Source: Bacteroidota bacterium
GTDB lineage: Bacteria > Bacteroidota > Bacteroidia > NS11-12g > UBA9320
NCBI GenBank assembly: GCA_018700895.1
Contig: JABIUV010000032.1
Coordinates: 1-39,650, forward strand
Direction of reading: 5' to 3'
DNA: 39,650 nt
Under the pieces are notes generated by a model. That model had not been told where the DNA came from and did not search any database. It saw nothing but the letters and a program-made list of their open reading frames with translations. The translations under genes and the position numbers were made by a program. Of the stretch, positions 1-6,776 are shown piece after piece (the first letter of the stretch is position 1; the number at the start of each line of letters is the position of its first letter).

Positions 1-1
1 C

Positions 2-202
2 TTCAAGGTAAGAGAAGGACAAGATTGGACTAAAGCAAGTTTTGGTTACCCACAAGTAACTATGGCTGGTGACGGTGCTGGCGATTTTGAAACCAACGGT
101 GACGGTAACTTCGTTCCTAAAGTAGATGGCCAGAAGTATGACATCACTTTCTCTATAGATGCTGCTTCAGATACTAAAGTATTCACAGCTACTAAGAAAT
201 AA
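2..202 (+). CDS. SusE/SusF-like starch-binding protein, C-terminal end (partial)
   Basis: This frame is open from the left edge and gives 66 residues before TAA. It starts FKVREGQDWTKASFGYP and ends with alternating hydrophobic beta-strand residues and FTATKK. The pattern of an FK(F/V)R strand, an aromatic/Gly loop, a Gly/Asp-rich turn and a final Tyr-x-Ile-x-Phe strand resembles the last carbohydrate-binding domain of SusE/SusF outer-membrane lipoproteins. Those proteins hold starch at the cell surface. The neighbouring maltose phosphorylase and GH13 genes support the call, and susC/susD homologues would be expected just outside the window. The gene is followed at once by a strong terminator. 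Only about 66 residues are visible, so the family call is tentative. Confidence 0.55.
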   Translation, partial: FKVREGQDWTKASFGYPQVTMAGDGAGDFETNGDGNFVPKVDGQKYDITFSIDAASDTKVFTATKK

Positions 203-228
203 GTTAGTTAAACCATAAGCTATGGAAA

Positions 229-256
229 GGCTGCTCCCTCTGGAGTAGCCTTTTTT
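229..256 (+). terminator. Rho-independent terminator after the SusE-like gene
   Basis: The stem GGCTGCTCC pairs with GGAGTAGCC (one G-T wobble) around a CTCT loop and is followed by six T. It lies 26 bases after the SusE-like stop codon and would end that operon. Confidence 0.85.
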
Positions 257-321
257 ATGCTTACCGCTTTCCAGGCGTATTGAACTCCGATTAACCTTAA
301 GATTTCTCCATATGTATTCTG

Positions 322-329
322 TATACTTG
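322..329 (+). promoter_or_regulatory. TAnnTTTG-like -7 box for the 334 lipoprotein
   Basis: TATACTTG matches the Bacteroidota -7 consensus TAnnTTTG at all fixed positions but one. Only four bases separate it from the ATG at 334, so the transcript would be leaderless or nearly so. No convincing -33 TTTG is seen. Confidence 0.45.
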
Positions 330-333
330 CAGT

Positions 334-807
334 ATGAAATATAGCATCGCCATTTTACTCATCACGACACTATTAGTATCCTGCAAAAGCAAAAATACCG
401 CTCGTACCATAAAGTTCAATGTGGATAAGACTGAAGATTATTGTGGAGGAGCATTTCCTGAGGAAGAAATACTAGCCGAGTTTAGAAAACCAAAACCTTA
501 CAGTGGCAAACTCTATGTGCATAGCAAAGAAGACCGAATAGATGATGGCATTGAGCTCGTATTTGTGGAAGGCAAATGCACTGCAAGCGGTTTTAGTGAT
601 GGGATATATTACGTATTCTTACAGCCTAAGATGACGCCAAAAGATCACATTGAAAACCAAAAATTACTTGAACAGGGGATTGATATCGGTTGCCTAGAAG
701 GAGAAAATATGCGTGCCTCATTACGTTTTGAAATTGTCCCAAGCACTAAATCTATCTCAGCACAAGTACACTTCATTTGTGACCCGTGCACACCACCAAG
801 ACCTTAA
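334..807 (+). CDS. Small lipoprotein of unknown function
   Basis: This is a 157-residue protein with a clear lipoprotein signal: hydrophobic residues 5-16, then LVSC with the acylated cysteine at 17. The mature part holds five further cysteines (about 37, 81, 119, 147 and 150), including a CDPC near the C-terminus, so disulfides are likely in the cell envelope. I do not recognise the fold. The ATG is fixed by the signal peptide and by a -7 box four bases upstream. The gene stands alone between the SusE terminator and the convergent CotH-like gene, whose stop lies only three bases beyond its own. It is not obviously part of the sugar locus. Confidence 0.8.
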   Translation: MKYSIAILLITTLLVSCKSKNTARTIKFNVDKTEDYCGGAFPEEEILAEFRKPKPYSGKLYVHSKEDRIDDGIELVFVEGKCTASGFSDGIYYVFLQPKMTPKDHIENQKLLEQGIDIGCLEGENMRASLRFEIVPSTKSISAQVHFICDPCTPPRP

Positions 808-810
808 GTT

Positions 811-3069
811 TTAATAGATACGCAGTACTCGCTTAATGTGTGATTGCTGTACACCTACAAGCTTGAGTATGTACACACCAGTAGGATAGCTACTCAGGTC
901 TATTTTATAATCCTGTACTTTCTTTTTGGCAACCAACATGCCAGCAAGGTTATATACGTGTACTTCCGTTATTCCAATTGCATTTTGCAGACTAACCGTG
1001 CCCGATGTTGGGTTAGGATACAGGCCTATTTCGTTAGTGGATGGCATAAACACGCGAGTTATACCCGTATTAGATGCTCGAGGAGTAGGTTCTTGAAAAA
1101 ACTGCCACGCTTCTCCCCCATCTGTACTCCTTCCCCACGAAATGTCCGTGGTCTGCTCGTCATACTGCACCCAGTCTATCAATTCCCCTTGTGCATCAAA
1201 CAACGCCACCTCATCGCCAGCCTTACCCAGTTTGAAATTGGCGTGTAATGGCCCATCGTCTTCATCATCATCTGCCCATATCAGGTGAAAGGATTTTGCA
1301 GCCACCGTACCCAAACTGAGCGGATACTTACGTGGCTTTTGTAGGTCATCTGTGAGAAATAGTAATCCTGAATTTACAAACCCATCACCATCGTAGTACA
1401 ACTCTATCCAATCTTCTGCCTTGCCTTCCTCATCGGTTATGCCTTCCTCGTTATCAGCCTTCAGTTCATTGATATAAAATGGTAAATCATATCTTCTCTT
1501 TTGTATGGTATACATATCACACGAGGGCAACTGCGAAGTCACTCCAGCACTATCCGTCATACGGAATAAAAAAGCCAATGTATTGAACCCCGACGGCCAA
1601 TGTAGCGTAAGAGAATAGGTATTATCCTCAGCAGTCGGTCGGAGCGTATCCGCCCATATAGCCGACTGTGCATCCCAATTATACATCACCTCTGCAGCAC
1701 GCATTGGAAAGTCACCTTTGGAGTTTAGTAAAAAGGTAACCGAATCGTTGACATAGTCTATTTCGTGCGTATACCAATATGGAATTGGTCCCGTGTTCGT
1801 AACAACATCTAGTTGATTATAACAAGCAGTTACTCTCTTGGCTATGTAATCTTTTATCCCATAGTCTACGTGATCTCTACTAAAGAAACTAAAGGCATTA
1901 TTGAAATCTAAATCCGTATATCCATAATCGTAGGTTCGGTATTCGTCTTCTAACGCGGCATCTTTTATTAAGCCTCTAAAGGAGTCTATCTTAGGGTTCA
2001 TAGTGGCAGGATTGAAATACTCATCCATCGTGTTTCGAAGAATAGCGGTGAACTTTGCTCGGTATCTAGGGCGTGCTATTATTTTATCAAATAGCGGTCT
2101 GCCGGTATTCCCTTTGCTCCAGGTGTACACGTCTCGGTCACTCCAATCTCTGCCTACGAAGTCTATCCCCAAGGTATTGTCCAAGTCATAGGGTATATAC
2201 TCAAATAGGTTGGTACGTGGATTATGATAAAGATAAAAATTATTCATGTTGTAATTGGGCCCATCCCAGTTGCCCGTAAGTACATCCATTGCCACACACT
2301 TGAGGTAGCTATTTACGTTAAACACATTTTCAAGTGCACACTCAAATTTATTATCGGCGGTATTATTCAATACATCTATAAATGTCGCCAAATCTTGGTA
2401 ATCCGTGCTCCCAAGCGGTTTTTTTAACTCATAGTAGCTCAATTTATAATTACCCGCTGCTGCTCCACGATACGCCAAGTTTGCTCCGTAAAAACATTTG
2501 TATAGATTTCCTTTAGAGCCAAATCGACTTTGGGTAAACTCCTCATCTATATGCTCCACATTAGCATACAACCCAAAGTAATTGCCGTTGATATACAGCC
2601 TCACATGATTAGCACGCGAAGCAGGCACTTCCATATATCGGAGTAGGTCAAAACACAATTTGCTCCTACTGATAGAAGGATCATTGTGCTCTCCATTTAG
2701 ATTCATTTTTTCTAGTCCGTAGTAATCCTGTCCATCCATATACTCATTGAATGAGACCTTGAATGATTTTTTGGAAGCCTTACGAGAGGTATTCCCTCTC
2801 AGCCGAAAGCCTACGTGAGTAAGCGTATCTCTCACGGTGCCATTATCAAACACAAATGTAGCTTGGTAGTGGTAGTCGCTATAGATGTTGCTTGGGTCTA
2901 GTAAAGCGTCAAGCGAATCCGCATTGAGTGTAATAAACACAGATGGCAGCACATCATCTCGGAACACTTCACCTTTGGCGGGAAATGATTGTTGGGCGGT
3001 GAGGCTGAGGGAAGATAGTAAGACCGCTAGAAAGCAAATTTTTCTAGGCTGATTCATCTGCAGTTTCAT
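811..3069 (-). CDS. CotH-family protein with lamin-tail domain and T9SS sorting domain
   Basis: This 752-residue secreted protein starts with a signal peptide ending near TAQQ (the start could also be Met5, position 3057). Residues about 30-420 match the CotH family, an atypical protein-kinase fold: FRLRGNTSR, the SKKSFK strand, INGNYFGLYANVEHID and the acidic YIPYDLDNTLG segment. Residues about 545-670 look like a lamin-tail domain (FYINELKADNE, DWIELYY). The end, from GLYPNPTSG, is a type A T9SS C-terminal domain, implying export to the cell surface or medium. The 5' end overlaps the transporter gene by 26 bases, so it is the third gene of the regulator-transporter operon. Its substrate is unknown, and a CotH protein in a maltose operon is unexpected. 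Confidence 0.88.
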   Translation of the reverse strand: MKLQMNQPRKICFLAVLLSSLSLTAQQSFPAKGEVFRDDVLPSVFITLNADSLDALLDPSNIYSDYHYQATFVFDNGTVRDTLTHVGFRLRGNTSRKASKKSFKVSFNEYMDGQDYYGLEKMNLNGEHNDPSISRSKLCFDLLRYMEVPASRANHVRLYINGNYFGLYANVEHIDEEFTQSRFGSKGNLYKCFYGANLAYRGAAAGNYKLSYYELKKPLGSTDYQDLATFIDVLNNTADNKFECALENVFNVNSYLKCVAMDVLTGNWDGPNYNMNNFYLYHNPRTNLFEYIPYDLDNTLGIDFVGRDWSDRDVYTWSKGNTGRPLFDKIIARPRYRAKFTAILRNTMDEYFNPATMNPKIDSFRGLIKDAALEDEYRTYDYGYTDLDFNNAFSFFSRDHVDYGIKDYIAKRVTACYNQLDVVTNTGPIPYWYTHEIDYVNDSVTFLLNSKGDFPMRAAEVMYNWDAQSAIWADTLRPTAEDNTYSLTLHWPSGFNTLAFLFRMTDSAGVTSQLPSCDMYTIQKRRYDLPFYINELKADNEEGITDEEGKAEDWIELYYDGDGFVNSGLLFLTDDLQKPRKYPLSLGTVAAKSFHLIWADDDEDDGPLHANFKLGKAGDEVALFDAQGELIDWVQYDEQTTDISWGRSTDGGEAWQFFQEPTPRASNTGITRVFMPSTNEIGLYPNPTSGTVSLQNAIGITEVHVYNLAGMLVAKKKVQDYKIDLSSYPTGVYILKLVGVQQSHIKRVLRIY

Positions 3070-4408
3070 TCCAGAGAGGTTCCTCTACTCTAAGAGTTGC
3101 CAAAGCAGCCAGAATAAACAAGCCCCCTCCAACTATGGCGACATAATTCATTGCGTAGCTCCCAAATAACGATTTTACAATAGGTCCACTGATTATTCCG
3201 CTTAGAATTTGAGGCAGAACTATGAACATATTGAATATCCCCATATAAACACCCATTTTTGCAGCGGGCAATTTATCTACTAACAAGGCATATGGCATAG
3301 ACAAAATACTGCCCCAAGCAAGTCCTACTCCAATCATCGATATCCATAAGAAGTCTGGATCAGGAATAAATCTCATAGAGATCAAACCTAACCCTCCTGC
3401 GATTAACGAAAATACATGGACAAATTTCCGAGACGTTTTTTTGACAAACCTATGTAATAACAAAGCATAAATAGCTGACACCCCATTATAGATACCAAAT
3501 AGTACGCCTACCCAATCTCCTGCGTTATTAAAAAGCGAACTTGACGTATCTGTAGGTAACGTTCCAAAATGATGCGTCGCAACTCCTGACGTAGTGTACA
3601 CCCACATAGAGAAAAGACCAAACCACGAGAAAAACTGAACTACTCCAAGTCGTTTCATTCTTAGAGGCATGTTTTTTATATTCTGAACTATGTCTGACAA
3701 CCACCATCCTGCTTTAGTTTGAGTTTCTATTTCGTCAAATGAATTTAGTTCCTCTGGGCTAAACTCCTTTGTTTTGATAATGGTTAATACAATAGTCGTG
3801 ATTAACATTACTGCACCAATGTAAAATGAGTATTTTACATTATCAGGCACAAACCCCTTGGAAGCTGTATTAGAAACATGATACCAATTGTGCAAAATCG
3901 AAGGAAGCCAAGAACCAACAACCGCACCAATACCTATCAATACAGTTTGAACCGCAAAACCTTTGGTTCTTTGGCTATTTGGCAGCATATCGCCCACAAG
4001 TGCCCTAAAAGGTTCCATTGCGATATTAAAACTTGCATCCATGAATGCCAAAAATACGCCTGCAAATACTAGCGTATAAGCCGTTCCTTGTAAAATCCCA
4101 TTCGCATTGGGCAATAAAATCAAACCAATAGCAGCAAGAATTGCCCCTGCGAAAAAATAGGGTTTTCTTCTGCCCCATTTTCCCCAAGTCTGATCACTAT
4201 AATGCCCAATAATAGGTTGAACCAAAAAGCCTGTAATAGGAGCTACAAGCCAGAACCAAGATAATTCTTCTACTGACGCCCCAAAATTACTTAGTATTCT
4301 ACTTGCATTTCCGTTTTGCAATGCAAAACCACCTTGAATTCCTAAAAAACCGAGGGTCATAAAATAAATTGAGCTAGTGCTCATTTTAGGTTTTGCACCT
4401 TTCATCAT
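3044..4408 (-). CDS. GPH/SLC45-type sugar:cation symporter, probable maltose transporter
   Basis: This 454-residue protein has about 12 hydrophobic segments and the hallmark loop between helices 2 and 3, GHYSDQTWGKWGRRKPYF. That loop is typical of the glycoside-pentoside-hexuronide and sucrose/SLC45 transporter group within MFS. The predicted role is inner-membrane uptake of maltose or short maltodextrins. The substrate is inferred from the maltose phosphorylase in the divergent operon. The ATG lies two bases after the stop of the upstream regulator and the 3' end overlaps the CotH gene, so co-transcription is near certain. Met9 (MSTSS) is an alternative start. Confidence 0.88.
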   Translation of the reverse strand: MMKGAKPKMSTSSIYFMTLGFLGIQGGFALQNGNASRILSNFGASVEELSWFWLVAPITGFLVQPIIGHYSDQTWGKWGRRKPYFFAGAILAAIGLILLPNANGILQGTAYTLVFAGVFLAFMDASFNIAMEPFRALVGDMLPNSQRTKGFAVQTVLIGIGAVVGSWLPSILHNWYHVSNTASKGFVPDNVKYSFYIGAVMLITTIVLTIIKTKEFSPEELNSFDEIETQTKAGWWLSDIVQNIKNMPLRMKRLGVVQFFSWFGLFSMWVYTTSGVATHHFGTLPTDTSSSLFNNAGDWVGVLFGIYNGVSAIYALLLHRFVKKTSRKFVHVFSLIAGGLGLISMRFIPDPDFLWISMIGVGLAWGSILSMPYALLVDKLPAAKMGVYMGIFNMFIVLPQILSGIISGPIVKSLFGSYAMNYVAIVGGGLFILAALATLRVEEPLWNETADESA

Positions 4409-4410
4409 AT

Positions 4411-5157
4411 CTAATAAAATTTAAAATTATTCTTACTTGCGTTATCAAACTCTTTTTTTACAAATGTGTAAAGTCGTGCTGGCTTATGTGGCACGCCCTC
4501 TTGATAGTTTTCCGTCTCCTTTAAGAAACCTGTTTTCAACATTTTACGCCTAAAATTACGTCGATCTATATCACCTCCCATAATCTCATTGTACAAGGTG
4601 TACAACTGATGCAGCGAGAACTCTTTGCCTAATAATTTAAACCCTACGGGCTCACGATATAGCTTATTACGTAATTTGGTAATCGCACCATTCAGTATTA
4701 CGTTGTGATCAAAACCTAACTCGGCTACAGTGTCGTAATCATGCCAAAGCAGATGCTTGGCAAACCCTGCTGGTTTTATTTTATAATTCTTAATATTCAC
4801 AAGAGCAAAATACCCGATAGTTATAACCCGTGCATTAGGCTCTAGTCGTATGGCCTTAAGCCAATTCTGGTCGCGTTCTTTCAGCAATCTCTTCGGGCTA
4901 CCAAATGCACCTATTTGCTCCAAAAAAATATTACGTAATCCCGTGAGATTAGTAAGTACTCTTGCGGCGGCATCGTCTAACTCTTCATTATCAAAAATCA
5001 AGTCTCCAGGCAACACCAATGTATCATCACCCTCCACCAGATTGTCCCTCAAATCACGCTGTACCAACAGCACTTTCAAATCTGACCCATCAAAACCAAA
5101 AACCACACAATCTACCGAGACATTCGGGTTGGCTTTTTTCTGGAATACTATACTCAT
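4411..5157 (-). CDS. NrtR/AraR-like transcriptional regulator with degenerate Nudix domain
   Basis: This 248-residue protein has an N-terminal Nudix-like domain (about 10-150) and a C-terminal winged-helix region (about 155-240) of the type in NrtR and Bacteroides AraR regulators. The Nudix box around PGDLIFDNEELDDAAARVL keeps its Gly but has lost the REUxEE catalytic glutamates (ARVLTNLTG instead). It should therefore bind a sugar or nucleotide effector rather than hydrolyse one. It is divergent from the kinase-phosphorylase operon, with a palindrome between the two. It leads the transporter operon with a two-base gap. It is probably the local maltose-responsive repressor, and autoregulation is likely. 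The effector is not visible from sequence. Confidence 0.85.
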   Translation of the reverse strand: MSIVFQKKANPNVSVDCVVFGFDGSDLKVLLVQRDLRDNLVEGDDTLVLPGDLIFDNEELDDAAARVLTNLTGLRNIFLEQIGAFGSPKRLLKERDQNWLKAIRLEPNARVITIGYFALVNIKNYKIKPAGFAKHLLWHDYDTVAELGFDHNVILNGAITKLRNKLYREPVGFKLLGKEFSLHQLYTLYNEIMGGDIDRRNFRRKMLKTGFLKETENYQEGVPHKPARLYTFVKKEFDNASKNNFKFY

Positions 5158-5210
5158 TTATTGCGATATTTTCTTAATTTAGAGTGGTAAAATTAGCTAT
5201 TTTTTTCAAA

Positions 5211-5225
5211 GTGTAATTTTTACAC
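5211..5225. promoter_or_regulatory. Palindromic operator GTGTAA-TTT-TTACAC
   Basis: A perfect inverted repeat with 6-base arms and a 3-base centre directly abuts the -7 box at 5226. It lies between the start codons of the divergent regulator (5157) and kinase (5256) genes. Its symmetry and position fit a repressor site for the Nudix-like regulator. The binding partner is inferred from the neighbourhood. I saw no second perfect copy in the window. Confidence 0.65.
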
Positions 5226-5233
5226 TAAGTTTG
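5226..5233 (+). promoter_or_regulatory. -7 box TAAGTTTG of the kinase-maltose phosphorylase operon
   Basis: This is an exact TAnnTTTG match 22 bases upstream of the ATG at 5256. The palindrome at 5211-5225 ends at the base before it, so a bound regulator would block polymerase. A T-rich stretch at 5201-5206 sits where a -33 element would be. Confidence 0.6.
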
Positions 5234-5255
5234 CTTGTAAATATTTAATAATAAG

Positions 5256-6116
5256 ATGATTTTAGTTGCCGATAGTGGTTCTACAAAGTGTGATTGGATA
5301 GCGATAGACGAAGCTGGCAATCACCACAATACAAACACGATGGGTTTCAACCCATTTTTTCATAGTTCAGAACTCGTTGAACAGAAACTCAACGAGAATG
5401 AGTTCTTTGGAGAGGTCAAAAATAAGGTATCTGAAGTTTACTTTTATGGTGCAGGATGCTCTAGTGCAGCTCGTAATGAGATTATCGCCAAAGGTTTACG
5501 TGCTTTTTTTTGCCAGGCAAGCATCGTGCTTGTAGATCACGACCTCACAGGTGCTGCTCTTGCTACCTGCCAAGGCGAGCCAGGCATCTCTTGTATACTA
5601 GGCACGGGATCTAACTCATGCTATTTTGACGGCAGTATCGTACACGAGGAAGTACCTGCCCTAGGTTACATATTGGGTGACGAAGGAAGTGGATCTTATT
5701 TTGGTAAAAAAATGCTAGCCGATTGGCTGTACCATCGTATGCCCGAAGAACTAGCCACCTCATTTGGCAAGGAGTACAATCTGAGTAAAGAAGGTATTTT
5801 TGAGGCGATACATAAGAAAGATAATCCTAATGTGTACTTGGCAAGTTTTATGCATTTTGTAGGCACACACAAAAACCATCCTTATTTTAAAGATATGATG
5901 TACGAGGGCCTTGCAAAATTTACAAATATCCATATTAGGTGTTATGATAATTTCAAGGACGTGCCTGTTAATTTTGTAGGGTCAGTAGCCTTTCACTTTC
6001 AAGAAATATTACAGGAGGTAGCTACCAATTATAATTTTACTTTAGGAAAAATAGACAAGCGGCCAGTAGACCCATTGGCCGAATACCACACAACCAAAAA
6101 TCATCAAGCATTATGA
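5256..6116 (+). CDS. BadF/BadG-family sugar kinase (GlcNAc-kinase-like), possible glucokinase
   Basis: This 286-residue protein belongs to the ASKHA BadF/BadG/BcrA/BcrD group used as hexose and N-acetylhexosamine kinases. Visible motifs are the phosphate-1 loop VADSGSTKCDW (5-14), the DHDLTGA segment with the likely catalytic Asp96, phosphate-2 LGTGSN (115-120) and GDEGSGSYFG (141-150). It is the first gene of the maltose phosphorylase operon and overlaps the next gene by four bases (ATGA). Phosphorolysis of maltose leaves free glucose, so a glucose kinase role is the simplest reading. GlcNAc kinase is the main alternative. The operator/promoter at 5211-5233 probably controls it. Confidence 0.82.
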   Translation: MILVADSGSTKCDWIAIDEAGNHHNTNTMGFNPFFHSSELVEQKLNENEFFGEVKNKVSEVYFYGAGCSSAARNEIIAKGLRAFFCQASIVLVDHDLTGAALATCQGEPGISCILGTGSNSCYFDGSIVHEEVPALGYILGDEGSGSYFGKKMLADWLYHRMPEELATSFGKEYNLSKEGIFEAIHKKDNPNVYLASFMHFVGTHKNHPYFKDMMYEGLAKFTNIHIRCYDNFKDVPVNFVGSVAFHFQEILQEVATNYNFTLGKIDKRPVDPLAEYHTTKNHQAL

Positions 6117-6763
6117 GTTTAAAAGCCTGTATATATGACCTAGACGGTGTGATAACCGATACAGCAAAGTATCATTTCGAAAGCTGGAAATGGGTTGCTG
6201 AACAATTGGACTACGACCTAACCGAAAAACAAAATCTGAAGCTAAAAGGTGTAGGACGTAAAGAATCCCTCGACAAGATATTAGGCTGGAGTAAAGCTCG
6301 TATATCTGAAGCGGAGAAACAAAACTTACTCTACAAAAAGAATCAAATGTACCTCGAACAGATAGACGCAATGTCGCCAAGTGAGGTATTTGATGGTTTC
6401 AAGGCATTTAATGCAAAGGCAAAACAAGCCGGGATAACAGTGGCTATCGGTTCTAGTAGTCGAAATGCTATACGCATTATTGACAAACTAGACTTGGTAT
6501 TGGATTTTCATGCCATCGTAGATGGTGGAATGACACCCAACTCTAAACCCGAACCCGACATTTTCTTAATGGCTGCCGAAAAATTGCAAATAGCCCCTGC
6601 TGAATGTCTAGTTATAGAAGATTCACAGGCTGGCCTAACAGCCGCAAAAAAAGCAGGAATGAAAAGCGTAGCTTTTGGCAATGATAAAGGTCTGAAAGGA
6701 GCACAACTCCAAATTAAAAATTGGCTCGAAGCCGATTTAGAAAAATTTAACTCTATTTTTTAA
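6113..6763 (+). CDS. pgmB: Beta-phosphoglucomutase
   Basis: This 216-residue HAD-superfamily enzyme has motif I DLDGVITDT, with nucleophile Asp9 and acid/base Asp11, followed by the helical cap. It also has the Ser-rich IGSSSRNA motif II, Lys in SKPEPDIF and the acidic EDSQAGLTAAKKAG motif. Length and motifs fit beta-phosphoglucomutase, which converts beta-D-glucose-1-phosphate to glucose-6-phosphate in the cytosol. It sits directly between the kinase (ATGA overlap) and maltose phosphorylase (13-base gap), the enzyme that makes its substrate. That context makes the specific call secure. Confidence 0.93.
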   Translation: MSLKACIYDLDGVITDTAKYHFESWKWVAEQLDYDLTEKQNLKLKGVGRKESLDKILGWSKARISEAEKQNLLYKKNQMYLEQIDAMSPSEVFDGFKAFNAKAKQAGITVAIGSSSRNAIRIIDKLDLVLDFHAIVDGGMTPNSKPEPDIFLMAAEKLQIAPAECLVIEDSQAGLTAAKKAGMKSVAFGNDKGLKGAQLQIKNWLEADLEKFNSIF

Positions 6764-6776
6764 TCCCCCTTAGTAG

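Noticed and set aside
844-1248. Plus-strand open frame of 134 codons
   Set aside because: It lies opposite the conserved lamin-tail and T9SS end of the CotH-like gene and has no family resemblance. It is a shadow of that gene.
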